Assembly (NCBI RefSeq): GCF_021390535.1 | Contig: NZ_JAJUXG010000019.1 | Span: forward strand, 62,001 to 126,000 | DNA length: 64,000 nt | Origin: Dyadobacter sp. CY312 | Lineage (GTDB): Bacteria > Bacteroidota > Bacteroidia > Cytophagales > Spirosomataceae | Direction of reading: 5' to 3' | Shown here: one piece after another, positions 19,601 through 27,939 of the stretch | Numbering within the stretch: position 1 is the first letter of the stretch | Layout of the letters: each line of letters opens with the position of its first letter | The notes under the pieces: generated by a model | What the model saw: the letters and a program-made list of their open reading frames with translations, nothing else | Database searches by the model: none | Told to the model about the DNA's origin: nothing | Translations under genes and position numbers: made by a program

Positions 19601-20379
19601 GTCAATGCATTCTTAGCATCATCATTCACTGCCCACAGAATTCCTTTCTCAATCAGATCCTGGAATCCTTTGGTAGCCCATGTACGTTCATCGTGACCAT
19701 AAGCTGTGTAGAATACGCGGCCTTTTCCATGTGTACGCACCCATGTATAAGGTTCGTTGGCACGTCCGGGCTTGTCTTTTTCCTGATCTGCCTGTACCAG
19801 ACGTTCGGTAAGTACGATGTTGTCTGGTTCAAGGAGTTTGTGAAGATACGTTTCATCCACCGTTTTGAATGGCTTTACACCAGCAATAGCCGGATGATCA
19901 GGTTTCGTCCATACAGGTTGAATCGTATCAAAAGTATGTCTCCAGAACTGTCCACCCATCAACTTAACAACCTCAGGATTGTTGCGGAAACAGTAAGATG
20001 CACAGTGAACAGGAATGAAACCTTTGCCACTGGCTACGAAATCAAGCAAAGATTTCGCCTGTTGCGGCGCAATAGAATCCCAGTTTGCAAAAAGCATCAG
20101 GGCGTCGTATTTGCCAAGTGTTTCCGGGTTCAGGTCTTCAAGATCATCCGTGTAGGTGAAGTTGAATCCCTTTGGTCCCAAGGCCGCCATCAACTGAGGA
20201 AGACGTTCGGCAGGCTTGTGGTGCCCCACTTTGTCTCCCATAAACAGGATTTCCAAACGGCGCGCCTTTTTTGCGTCTTTTGTAGATTCTGCCGTCAAAG
20301 AAGCCTTTTGGGAAGAAGGTTGCACGGCACATCCAAGCAGGACGAGACCGAATAGAAAGGATAAGGCTTTGGTTTTCAT
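16636..20379 (-). CDS. ThuA / sugar-dehydrogenase propeller / HEAT / azurin-like cupredoxin lipoprotein
   Basis: A 1247-residue multidomain lipoprotein (lipobox LLGCAVQ, Cys near 17). Residues about 40-255 are a ThuA-type glutamine-amidotransferase-like domain (LEILFMGDKVGHHKP, FIPVHCASYCF). Residues about 290-650 form a PQQ-dehydrogenase-like propeller (PIAMTWDERGRLFVLITKDYPNE). HEAT-like repeats follow to about 850, then a CARDB-like beta domain (about 905-1030). The C-terminal domain is a type-1 copper fold with ligands H1161, C1229, H1234 and M1238, with azurin-like spacing. Unlike many planctomycete relatives it has no CxxCH haem site. It probably oxidises or binds a sugar at the cell envelope and passes electrons to the built-in copper site; that is inference. 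Confidence 0.85.
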   Translation of the reverse strand: MKTKALSFLFGLVLLGCAVQPSSQKASLTAESTKDAKKARRLEILFMGDKVGHHKPAERLPQLMAALGPKGFNFTYTDDLEDLNPETLGKYDALMLFANWDSIAPQQAKSLLDFVASGKGFIPVHCASYCFRNNPEVVKLMGGQFWRHTFDTIQPVWTKPDHPAIAGVKPFKTVDETYLHKLLEPDNIVLTERLVQADQEKDKPGRANEPYTWVRTHGKGRVFYTAYGHDERTWATKGFQDLIEKGILWAVNDDAKNALTALAPKPFEYRPAVLPNYEQRPGQQLQQLPLSPEESVKHIQIPVDFTLDVFAHEPDVMHPIAMTWDERGRLFVLITKDYPNERKDTGGSDYILICEDTNGDGKADKFTKFSDDLSIPTGLVFANGGLIVSQAPHMLFLQDTDGDDKADVKKILFSGFGTGDTHAGPSNLHYGFDNWVYGSVGYSGFKGVAGKSDSLDFGQALFRFKPDGSDMEVVAKTSNNTWGLGFNEAGDLFGSTANNSHGWYSAIPNRYFGKSRVDNGSRSTDTHKDMQPITEKVRQVDVFGGFTAAAGHNFYTARAYPKKYWNKVAFVSEPTGHILHQNFMEKKGTDFEDKLGFNLLAGADEWVAPVFAEVGPDGAVWIADWYSYIIQHNPTPKGAENGKGNAYETPLRDFTHGRLYRVAYKKAPAYKPLSLSKSRPDELVATLKNTNMLWRRHAQRLLVERGNKDVVAKLVELVKDKSVDEVGLNTAAIHALWTLHGLNATGDASVLATITEALKHPSNDVRKTAVQVLPRTAGSAQTLLAIDALHDKDALVVLNSLLAFSEIPYTAEVETAILGLLDTYAQADDRWMPDAFAAVLNAQDGKLMKKYLAQRASKAGSSQSSAKTDTKAAASSHAGMDHSNHGASKVTVQGTAELAITNITIDPATPYVRENARVTIEITNQGSVAVPKGVVPVVNVGIRSRSLNSNYISKQLMNGIEPGETIKLTEGNNGPWKSVFNFTSDEAGKVNVTATIDQDNVVPEKDDFKNNTLTKSFEVRRLDRLSDFALERATRGYTSYASGSEVVDLIKTSQTLDAQGRNAILKGVLGAWNPRRKEKPSDADKTILASIKNDVPEDLSARFNTLLESYGLKEEAPVDPNVQIVKIKAIREEMKFDITEFTAVAGKTVEIVFENPDAMQHNIVVGKPKSTNIIGTAADKMITAKDGAEKNYVPSIPQIIAASPLVNPGQTFRLRFVVPDVPGDYPYVCTFPGHWRLMTGVMKVVKQ

Positions 20380-20421
20380 TTAAATAGTTTAAAATAGGTT
20401 TTTGTCTTCTTTACTTTCTCT

Positions 20422-20898
20422 TTAAATATCCCAGTTCGAAACGTCTTGAAAATCAAATAAATAATTGTCGTTATACTCTATTTCGAAATCTGTGAGCATT
20501 TTTAAATACTCTTCTTCAAATGTGTGTTTCTTGTGATGACTTTCCTGATTTATAATGTATTTGATAACTGCATCAACGTGCGAGCGGCTGTACGAAAATG
20601 CAGAGTAACCTCTTTGCCAGTTAAATACTGATGTTTTGTATCTTTCTTTTAAAAATTTGTTGGATGATGTTTTAATTTCTTCCACTAAATCAGGCAACGA
20701 TACTGTTGGATTATACCCAATAAAAATATGTATATGATCCGGCATTCCGTTTATTGCCAAAGGTTTACATTTATTGTTGTTGATAATGCCTCCTATATAA
20801 GCGTACAACTCGTCTTTCCAGATCTTTTTAACCAAACTCTCTCTTCCCTGCACAGCAAATACCAGCTGAATGTATAATTGAGTGTAGGTATTTGCCAT
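20422..20898 (-). CDS. IS200-like REP-associated tyrosine transposase (RAYT)
   Basis: A 158-residue Y1 HUH single-strand transposase. The HUH motif is PDHIHIF (H55, H57) and the likely catalytic tyrosine is Y114 in VIKYIINQE. The length fits Y1 transposases, and the family found as single copies next to REP sequences. There is no partner TnpB. Four hairpins of one REP type lie upstream at 20981-21151, as expected for a RAYT that acts on REPs. It is followed, 43 bp away, by the ThuA-type gene on the same strand, and it begins MANTYTQLYIQLVFAV, a common opening in Bacteroidota. The gene is intact. Confidence 0.9.
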   Translation of the reverse strand: MANTYTQLYIQLVFAVQGRESLVKKIWKDELYAYIGGIINNNKCKPLAINGMPDHIHIFIGYNPTVSLPDLVEEIKTSSNKFLKERYKTSVFNWQRGYSAFSYSRSHVDAVIKYIINQESHHKKHTFEEEYLKMLTDFEIEYNDNYLFDFQDVSNWDI

Positions 20899-20980
20899 GG
20901 GATGATGAAGTGATTTGGTTGTTACATATTGATTTCGTTGAGTATGTTAATATTCTGGTTCGACGTTGAGCTATTTATTT

Positions 20981-21151
20981 CGGTGCGCTGCACCTTAGGT
21001 TAAAGCCTGCTGTATTGTTTTTTCTACAAATATTTCGGTGCTCTGCACCTTTCATAACCTGATCGACAGGTGCAGGGCACCGTGCTAATTGCGGTCCGCC
21101 GCGCGGTAGAAAACGATATGCTTGACTAATTCTTTAAGGTGCAGAGCACCG
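20981..21151. repeat. REP hairpin cluster next to the RAYT gene
   Basis: Four 15-bp copies: 20981-20995 and 21036-21050 in one orientation, 21068-21082 and 21137-21151 in the other. Each folds as GGTGC, a three-base loop, GCACC. Copies two and four are exact reverse complements (cggtgctctgcacct). Between the last two is a GC-rich ccgcgcgg palindrome at 21099-21106. This gap of 281 bp between the RAYT and the Gfo/Idh gene holds no coding sequence that I see. The pattern matches a BIME-like REP array. Confidence 0.85.
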
Positions 21152-21179
21152 CAATAAAAACCAATCAAACATTTCAATT

Positions 21180-22304
21180 TCAAACGTTCTTAAAATCAGG
21201 CAGCTGAATCAAAGCTCCGCCTTGCATCGCCGACTCATGAGCCAGAATCCCAACGCTTGTCCAGTTTGCAGATTGGGCTGCATTCGGGAAAGGTTCGCGG
21301 TCTTCTATCAATGCCGTGATGAACTCATGTGCCAAATGCGGGTGCGAACCTCCATGACCACCACCTTGTACGAATGAAAGGTGGGAGTTGTCGTCCAAAT
21401 CATAAACGCCCTTTCCTGTGAAATGCTGAATTTCCTTCGGAAGCAAATGTGCGTAATCAGGAGTTGGTACGCGTTCTGCGATTTCGTGTTCTGGTTTTTT
21501 CGCAGTGTGGATTACCGGATCTTCACCTTCGATCAATGGCCACTCAAAAGATTTTTTGCTGCCATATACTTCAAAGCTTTCACGGTACTGACGTGCAACA
21601 TCGAATAAAGAACGATACACGTAAGCAGACAAGTCGCTGTCTTTAAACTTAATATGAGCAGATTCTACCGCGAAAGGAGAATTGTGGATTTTCACAAGAT
21701 CTTCGCTGATAGTCCCTGAACCGAAGCAGGACACATACTCAGCTTCCAGTTTAAGCAAACCTGCAACCGGGCCCACGCAATGCGTTGCATAGTGCATTGG
21801 AGGCAACCCAGGCCAGTAGTCAGGCCATCCTTCCATATCCTGCTGATGGCTCGCTTTCAGGAACTGAACTTTACCCAATTCGCCGTTTTCGTATAGCTCT
21901 TTTGCAAAAAGGAATTCCCGTGCATAAACCACGGTTTCCATCATCATATATTTTTTACCTGTTTCTTTAACCGCTTTTACAATTTCAAGGCAATCTTCAA
22001 CACTAGTTGCCATCGGAACGGTACAGGCAACGTGTTTCCCAGCCCGCAATGCTTTTAATGTTTGCTCTGCATGGTTAGGAATAGGGGAGTTGATGTGAAC
22101 CGCGTCTACATTCGGGTCAGCCAGAAGATCGTCATAGCTGGAATAGCGAACATCAATACCGTATTGGTCACCCACAGCATTCATTTTAGATTCTGTACGC
22201 TGGCAAATCGCATACATGTTCGCATTTGGGTGCTGCTGGTAAATAGGGATAAATTCGGCTCCGAAGCCAAGACCAACAATAGCAACATTAATTTTCTTCG
22301 ACAT
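21180..22304 (-). CDS. Gfo/Idh/MocA-family oxidoreductase with altered EKP motif
   Basis: A 374-residue cytoplasmic NAD(P)-type sugar oxidoreductase. The start is set at the Met of MSKKINVAIVGLG, 30 codons inside the longest frame, because the Rossmann motif GLGFGAEF begins directly after it and the upstream stretch looks non-coding. The nucleotide domain covers about residues 1-125 and the C-terminal beta domain the rest. Most relatives have EKP with a catalytic Lys; here the matching segment is GKHVACTVPMATS, so the Lys is absent. It may use another base or act on a different substrate. It stands alone, divergent from the GNAT gene. Confidence 0.85.
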   Translation of the reverse strand: MSKKINVAIVGLGFGAEFIPIYQQHPNANMYAICQRTESKMNAVGDQYGIDVRYSSYDDLLADPNVDAVHINSPIPNHAEQTLKALRAGKHVACTVPMATSVEDCLEIVKAVKETGKKYMMMETVVYAREFLFAKELYENGELGKVQFLKASHQQDMEGWPDYWPGLPPMHYATHCVGPVAGLLKLEAEYVSCFGSGTISEDLVKIHNSPFAVESAHIKFKDSDLSAYVYRSLFDVARQYRESFEVYGSKKSFEWPLIEGEDPVIHTAKKPEHEIAERVPTPDYAHLLPKEIQHFTGKGVYDLDDNSHLSFVQGGGHGGSHPHLAHEFITALIEDREPFPNAAQSANWTSVGILAHESAMQGGALIQLPDFKNV

Positions 22305-22455
22305 ATTTATTGAATTGAAAATGATGAATTTAGGATGAAGAATGATATTGTACCGTGCAAGCAAAAGGTCATTCAAAATGCACAAAATTGACAATACAAT
22401 TTTAAAACAAAATAATGCTAAAAACTTTTCGTCTTTTGATTAGTAGTGGCTGTAT

Positions 22456-22488
22456 TTTGATCTTTATTTATTTGATCAGCTATTTTTG
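22456..22488 (+). promoter_or_regulatory. Candidate Bacteroidota promoter for the GNAT gene
   Basis: TTTG at 22456-22459, a 21-base spacer, then TATTTTTG at 22481-22488, matching the TTTG / TAnnTTTG pattern of Bacteroidota promoters. It lies about 100 bp before the start codon at 22589. Confidence 0.4.
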
Positions 22489-22588
22489 AGCAAAATATTG
22501 GTATAATCAACGACTATGATGTGAATTTTAAAAGCGAATCAGGTTTTCGAAACAGTGAGTATCATTTAAAAGTGGTTATTTTGAGGAT

Positions 22589-23143
22589 ATGATCAGACCA
22601 GCCACTACCGACGATGCAACTCAGGTTGCTCCCCTTTTTATTCTTGCAATGGGGCATATAGCGGGAATTTTTGCCAATTCGGACCGTTACGAGGATGCAA
22701 TTCCATTTTTTGAAGATTTTTTTATCAGGAAAGGAAATCAGTACAGTCATGAATTTACACTGGTATGTGAAGAGGAAGGCGTCGTGACAGGATCTGTAAC
22801 TGGTTACGACGGAGCGCTGTTGCATCTGCTCAGGCAACCCATTCTGGATCAGCTCCGAAAAACGAAACCTGATTTTTCGCCGGATGATGAAACCGAAGCA
22901 GGCGAATATTACCTCGATTGTATCAATGTTCATCCCGATCATCAGGGAAAAGGCATTGGTAAAAAACTGATTCATGCATTTTGCAACAAGGCGCAATTGC
23001 TGGGATATAACCGTGTGGGGTTAATCGTCGATCTGGACAACCCGCGGGCTAAAAAATTTTATGAAAACCTGGGTTTTAAGGTTTCAGGAATTAAAGCGTT
23101 TATGGGACATCGTTATTTTCACATGGTGAAGGAGGTGGTGTAA
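22589..23143 (+). CDS. GNAT-family N-acetyltransferase
   Basis: A 184-residue cytoplasmic acetyltransferase. The acetyl-CoA-binding motif A is clear: INVHPDHQGKGIGKKLIHAFCNKAQLLGY (about residues 111-139), followed by NPRAKKFYENLGF. The N-terminus, MIRPATTDDATQVAPLFI, is the usual GNAT opening. The start codon is preceded by gaggat, a weak purine-rich site. The acceptor (amine, antibiotic or protein) cannot be told. The gene is single, with its own candidate promoter and a divergent Gfo/Idh gene upstream. Confidence 0.9.
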   Translation: MIRPATTDDATQVAPLFILAMGHIAGIFANSDRYEDAIPFFEDFFIRKGNQYSHEFTLVCEEEGVVTGSVTGYDGALLHLLRQPILDQLRKTKPDFSPDDETEAGEYYLDCINVHPDHQGKGIGKKLIHAFCNKAQLLGYNRVGLIVDLDNPRAKKFYENLGFKVSGIKAFMGHRYFHMVKEVV

Positions 23144-23271
23144 ATTTTTTTTGGAAATACACAGCAGACGAAAGTGTTCTGCACAGCATTTTAATTACGA
23201 CAGGAGGGGCAGGTACAAATTTCACTGTGGTGTTTGTTAGCGTTTTTGTGGTTCAATTGCCTTGTAAATGG

Positions 23272-23318
23272 AGGGTCTGTAAATATTTTTTACCAAGAAA
23301 TAAATATTTACAGACCCT
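23272..23318. other. 17-bp perfect inverted repeat upstream of the M4 protease
   Basis: Arms 23272-23288 (agggtctgtaaatattt) and 23302-23318 are exact complements with a 13-base loop. It sits after the GNAT gene and 53 bp before the protease start. No T run follows on either strand, so it may be a weak terminator, an mRNA leader hairpin or an operator. Confidence 0.55.
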
Positions 23319-23370
23319 ACGGAAATATTCATTTACATTGTGCAAAAATCACCCCAAATAACTATAACAT

Positions 23371-26300
23371 ATGAAGTTAGCTTTACGATTCATTGCAACT
23401 TTGTTACTGTATTCCTCAGTGACTTATGCTCAAAATGCCGTTCAGGGAGAACTGGATGCATTTGTCGCCAAAACCGGAGCAGCCCCGACCATTGACAGGG
23501 CTACTTCTTCTGTCAGTTCGTTGAGATTTCCGGAATCAAGACCCCTGAAACTCACTGGAGGTACATTGCAGGAAAAAGCCCTTAATTTTATCAGTCAGAA
23601 CTCCGGCATATTTGCCGTTCAGTCTGGTAAAGATGGATATAAGGTTAAGGAAAGCAAAAAAGACAACTACGGGATGGAACATGTTGCTCTGCAACAATAT
23701 GTTAGCGGAGTGCCTGTGTTTGACGGCGTGCTTAAATTCCATTTTAATAAGGCAAATGATCTTTCTTCGCTCAATGGGAATTTTATCAAGGTTGAGAAGT
23801 TGAATACAAGGCCAACCATTAGTAAAGAAGTTGCAGATGCTTTGGCCATTAAAATGGTCTTGTCCCAAAAAACGAGGGAGTTCAAAGATCCGCCGAAGTC
23901 ACCCTTAAAAGTTAACAAAAGCACGCTCTACGTTTTTCAAAAAGGGCTTGCACAGGGGTACGAAGGACGCAAACATCTTGTGTATGAAGTTGAAGTACGT
24001 AATGATGCCGATGTGCGAGAGTTCCTTTACATTGATGCACACTCAAAAGAGTTGGTTGAGCAATTTGCGGGAATGCACGAGGTTCTGAATCGTGAATTGC
24101 GTACTTATCCTCCGGGATCAACTACATCCACAGTACCAACTGTAACCTGGGTTGAGGGGCAGGCCTTTCCGGGTGCATTGGATACCTGGCAACAGTCAGA
24201 AATTGTTTCTGCGGGCCAAATTTATCATATGATGAAAAATGCCTTTGGTCATGTATCTTATGATGATAATGACGCAAAAATGATCACCACGCACAATAAT
24301 CCGGGCATCAGTTGTCCCAATGCGAACTGGAATGGCGTAACAGCTAACTATTGTGTAGGCATAGCTACTGACGATGTTGTAGCCCACGAATGGGGGCATG
24401 CCTACACCGAATACACAAGCGGCCTTATCTACGCCTGGCAGGCGGGAGCGCTCAATGAGGCGTATTCGGATATATGGGGAGAAACAGTGGATCAGCTTAA
24501 TAATTATTTTGATGGCGGGGAAGGCATAGCAATGAGACCTCCTTCTGGTGGTGACTGCCCGACAGTGGCAACCACGTCAAGATGGAGAGTGGGTGAGCAG
24601 GCAACCTCCCCGAATGGGGCGATACGAGATATGTATAATCCAAACTGTTTTAACGATCCCGGGCGTGTTCTGGATCCGATATATTATTGTACGACCGGGC
24701 AGCCTACGAATTCCAATGATCAGGGTGGCGTGCATATTAACTCCGGCGTTATTAATCATGCTTATGCATTGCTGGTAGACGGCGGCACCTACAACGGGCA
24801 AACCATTACTGGGATAGGCCTTACCAAAGCCGCCCATATTTTCTGGTATGCGCAGGCTAATTTTATGGGTAAAACAACTGATTTTGCAGCTCAGGCTGAT
24901 ATTCTGGAAGCGGCGGCACAGGCTTTGATAACTGCAAATGTGAACCTGCCGAATCTGTCTACTGCTGACGCTCTGCCAACATTATCAGGGCAATTTATTA
25001 GCGCTGCTGATTTGGGACAGTTGCGGAAAGTACTGCTGGCAGTTGAGATGAGAGCTGAAAATACCTGCGGATACGCCCCTTTACTGAAACCTGTAGCGAC
25101 ACTTTGCGCAGGAGCCAACACTCCACTGTTTTCCTACAATTTCGAATCTGGGCTTGGTGTTGGTCCTGATGCCTGGACGGTATTAAGCACGCCGGTTGAC
25201 AACGCGACCTGGTTTACTCGTACGTGGGTCTTAAACAGCGCTGCACCTGATAACCATCCGGGAAATGCAATTTCGGCTATAAACTATCCCGGAGGAGATT
25301 GTGCTGGTGATAACGAAAGCGGAGTAATGAGCGTGTTAAGCCCCGTAATGGCCATACCAGCCGGTGCACCGACGGATTTGACTTTGGCCTTTGATCACTA
25401 CATTTCATTGGAGTCGGGATACGACGGAGGTAATGTTAGATATAAAATCGGAGCCGGAGCGTGGATACTCGTGCCCGCTTCTGCTTTTGTTGCAAACGGA
25501 TACAACCAAACTTTGGTTACCACTGCCGGAGGTAATACCGATCCACTTGCCGGGCAGGGCGCATTTTCAGGAGCTGATGCGGGATCGGTATCAGGTACAT
25601 GGGGACAAAGCCGCATCAATCTGACGGCTCTGGGAGTAGATCCCGGAGAATCAGTTCAGTTTCGATGGGATTTGGGTACTGATGGTTGTGGTGGCTGGGA
25701 TGGCTGGTATCTTGACGATGTCCGCATTTATTCCTGTGCTGTTCCAGGCGTTCAATTTGTGACCACTACAACAATCGTGAATGAGGCGGAAGCTGTAAAC
25801 CCTGGTCCCGGGTCTGCTGATTGTTTGCCTTACCTAGAAAAGATCGTACAGGTGAAAATTAACCAGGCTCCCACAGCACCAGTTACAGTGACTTTCAATA
25901 CGCCAACAGGCACGGCTACCTTGGGAGCAACAGCTGATTATTCCTTCTCGCCAGCCTCTGTCATTCTTCAGGCAGGTTCTTTAATGCAGGATGTAACGGT
26001 ACGAATATATAACGATGTGTATGTAGAAGGTCAAGAAACGGCTGTGTTGTCATATACATTGTCAGGTGGGAATGGAATTCCGGAAAGTATAAATCAAATC
26101 CATACAATAACCATTCAGGATAATGAATTTCTACCTGGTGTTAACACCGTTGAAGTTTTGAATGCCAATTTTAATGATAAGGCTTTGCCACCAGGCTGGT
26201 CAGGAGGTAATATTTATCCAGATGACTGGGCTGTGGTATGGGGAGAGAATCCTAACTCCGTTTTCCTGGATACGAACATGCCGGAGGGGCAACCATTCTT

Positions 26301-27684
26301 AATTGCCGATAGTGACTCTTATGGTGATGGAGAAAGAACATGGAGTATTGAAACCGCTCCTTTCAACACTTCGGGAATGACATCTTTAAATCTTTCATTT
26401 TTAGAAGCATTCAGGGTGTACAACGCAGCAGGTGATTTTGCTGAGAGTGCCAAGGTTGACGTATGGGATGGTGCCGCATGGCATAATTTGTTAACTCATA
26501 CAGAAGCCTCAGGTACATCCGGTGCCTACGGAGCCGCCAACGCACAAAATATTGCCATCCCAATTGTATATGCCAATGCGGCAATGAAGCTTAGATTTCA
26601 GTACACAGCAAATTGGGATTATTATTGGGCATTGGATAATATAAAGGTTACTGGTCAGTTCCCTACACAAATATCTACCACCGTTACTGCCCCTCCCGAT
26701 GAGCAGTACCTCGGACCATTGGCAACGGCTTATTTTTACGATCCCATATCGAAAAACCTGATTGCAAAAATAGAGAACCTAACCACGCATGATTATGGCT
26801 GTACCTCAGTACAGATAGATAGGGCAGGTACAGGTTCCGAAGAATGGGTTGCTGCTTATAGGATTACCAAAAAAACGGTTAAGGTGACTCCCTCCAACCC
26901 GAATCCGGCAGGTGAGTATAATATAACACTCTATTATACAGATACTGAATTGGGAGCTTATCAAGAGTCGATTACTTCGATGGGTAAAAGTGAAGATGGT
27001 ATCACAATTGATAATACTGGTGCGGGTTCTTTTGCCGAGATACAGGTAAGTTCGGCGTTTAACACCGATTGGGCCTATACCGCTAAATTCACTTCGGGCT
27101 TCTCAGGATTTGGATTGTCCAATGCTCCACCTGTGGGCAGTTTGCCGGTGACGCTGGTTAAGTTTGAAGGAAAGCATAGTTCAGAAGGAAACCTGCTGAA
27201 GTGGGCAACTACTGCCGAAGTAAACAGCGACTTCTTTGCCGTGGAACGGGCCTCCGATGTCAAAAAATTCTCGGAGATTGGCAGAGTGGCTGGTAACGGA
27301 AATTCGGCCATCACCAACAATTACACCTTTACGGATAGTAAATATGGAAGAGGGCTTAACTATTACAGACTCAGGTCGGTGGATAAAGACGGCTCCCTTG
27401 CCTACAGCAAAATAATAGCCATAGATGCGCATAACTCCAGGGAAACCAAGTCCTTTCCCAATCCGGTACAATCGGTACTTAGCATTGAGCTACCTGATGT
27501 GGATATGAAGCTGGTTACATTAAAGGTCATTAATGTTTCGGGGCAAGTGGTGATTGAGCAATCCAAGGTTAAAGCCAACGGAGGCGTTGTTACGCAGGAT
27601 ATGTCGAAGCTAGGAACGGGCGTGTATCAGGTGGTAATATCGGATGACAAAGCGAGTTATAATTTCTCGGTATTGAAGTTATAG
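23371..27684 (+). CDS. Secreted M4 (thermolysin-like) metalloprotease with T9SS sorting domain
   Basis: A 1437-residue secreted protease. It has a signal peptide (1-20, VTYAQ), an FTP/PepSY-type propeptide (about 50-235), and an M4 catalytic domain with HEWGH (339-343), the Glu ligand in NEAYSD (362-367) and the later VHINSGVINHAY His segment. After it come a MAM/jelly-roll-like domain (about 585-790, DGWYLDDVRIYSC), a Calx-beta-like domain (about 795-920), a second jelly roll (about 930-1105) and a type A T9SS tail from about 1365 (FPNPVQSVLSIELP ... GVYQVVISD). It should be exported by the type IX system and digest protein outside the cell. The gene is single and ends in a good terminator. 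Confidence 0.93.
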   Translation: MKLALRFIATLLLYSSVTYAQNAVQGELDAFVAKTGAAPTIDRATSSVSSLRFPESRPLKLTGGTLQEKALNFISQNSGIFAVQSGKDGYKVKESKKDNYGMEHVALQQYVSGVPVFDGVLKFHFNKANDLSSLNGNFIKVEKLNTRPTISKEVADALAIKMVLSQKTREFKDPPKSPLKVNKSTLYVFQKGLAQGYEGRKHLVYEVEVRNDADVREFLYIDAHSKELVEQFAGMHEVLNRELRTYPPGSTTSTVPTVTWVEGQAFPGALDTWQQSEIVSAGQIYHMMKNAFGHVSYDDNDAKMITTHNNPGISCPNANWNGVTANYCVGIATDDVVAHEWGHAYTEYTSGLIYAWQAGALNEAYSDIWGETVDQLNNYFDGGEGIAMRPPSGGDCPTVATTSRWRVGEQATSPNGAIRDMYNPNCFNDPGRVLDPIYYCTTGQPTNSNDQGGVHINSGVINHAYALLVDGGTYNGQTITGIGLTKAAHIFWYAQANFMGKTTDFAAQADILEAAAQALITANVNLPNLSTADALPTLSGQFISAADLGQLRKVLLAVEMRAENTCGYAPLLKPVATLCAGANTPLFSYNFESGLGVGPDAWTVLSTPVDNATWFTRTWVLNSAAPDNHPGNAISAINYPGGDCAGDNESGVMSVLSPVMAIPAGAPTDLTLAFDHYISLESGYDGGNVRYKIGAGAWILVPASAFVANGYNQTLVTTAGGNTDPLAGQGAFSGADAGSVSGTWGQSRINLTALGVDPGESVQFRWDLGTDGCGGWDGWYLDDVRIYSCAVPGVQFVTTTTIVNEAEAVNPGPGSADCLPYLEKIVQVKINQAPTAPVTVTFNTPTGTATLGATADYSFSPASVILQAGSLMQDVTVRIYNDVYVEGQETAVLSYTLSGGNGIPESINQIHTITIQDNEFLPGVNTVEVLNANFNDKALPPGWSGGNIYPDDWAVVWGENPNSVFLDTNMPEGQPFLIADSDSYGDGERTWSIETAPFNTSGMTSLNLSFLEAFRVYNAAGDFAESAKVDVWDGAAWHNLLTHTEASGTSGAYGAANAQNIAIPIVYANAAMKLRFQYTANWDYYWALDNIKVTGQFPTQISTTVTAPPDEQYLGPLATAYFYDPISKNLIAKIENLTTHDYGCTSVQIDRAGTGSEEWVAAYRITKKTVKVTPSNPNPAGEYNITLYYTDTELGAYQESITSMGKSEDGITIDNTGAGSFAEIQVSSAFNTDWAYTAKFTSGFSGFGLSNAPPVGSLPVTLVKFEGKHSSEGNLLKWATTAEVNSDFFAVERASDVKKFSEIGRVAGNGNSAITNNYTFTDSKYGRGLNYYRLRSVDKDGSLAYSKIIAIDAHNSRETKSFPNPVQSVLSIELPDVDMKLVTLKVINVSGQVVIEQSKVKANGGVVTQDMSKLGTGVYQVVISDDKASYNFSVLKL

Positions 27685-27707
27685 TGTCGTTTTTCTGAAA
27701 ATTGTAG

Positions 27708-27751
27708 AAGAGATGTTTTTAAAGTTCCGGCTTTAAGAACATCTCTTTTTT
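27708..27751 (+). terminator. Rho-independent terminator after the M4 protease
   Basis: aagagatgtt pairs with aacatctctt around a small inner stem (aaag / cttt), followed by a run of T. It lies 24 bp after the stop codon. Confidence 0.8.
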
Positions 27752-27886
27752 AGTAGGAAGTTTTAAATGCTCATCCGTATCACTGCTATCATGCAGAATT
27801 GAAGCGTTTCTCCGGAACTTGTAAGGCAGACTTAGTAGGAGTAGTTCAACCATGGCTCTGTAAAACCCGCCCTGTTAGCAAAAAAT

Positions 27887-27917
27887 AACGCCCGATCTCG
27901 AATTGTGATCAGGCGTT
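27887..27917 (-). terminator. Terminator of the 27940-28491 lipoprotein gene
   Basis: On the minus strand an AACGCC / GGCGTT stem, extended by GATC pairing, is followed by ATTTTTT. It begins 23 bp past the stop codon. Confidence 0.75.
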
Positions 27918-27939
27918 GTATTACATAATGAACCTTTGT

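Noticed and set aside
19519-20355. 278-codon open frame on the plus strand
   Set aside because: Antisense to the ThuA domain of the 16636-20379 gene, with no recognisable motifs.
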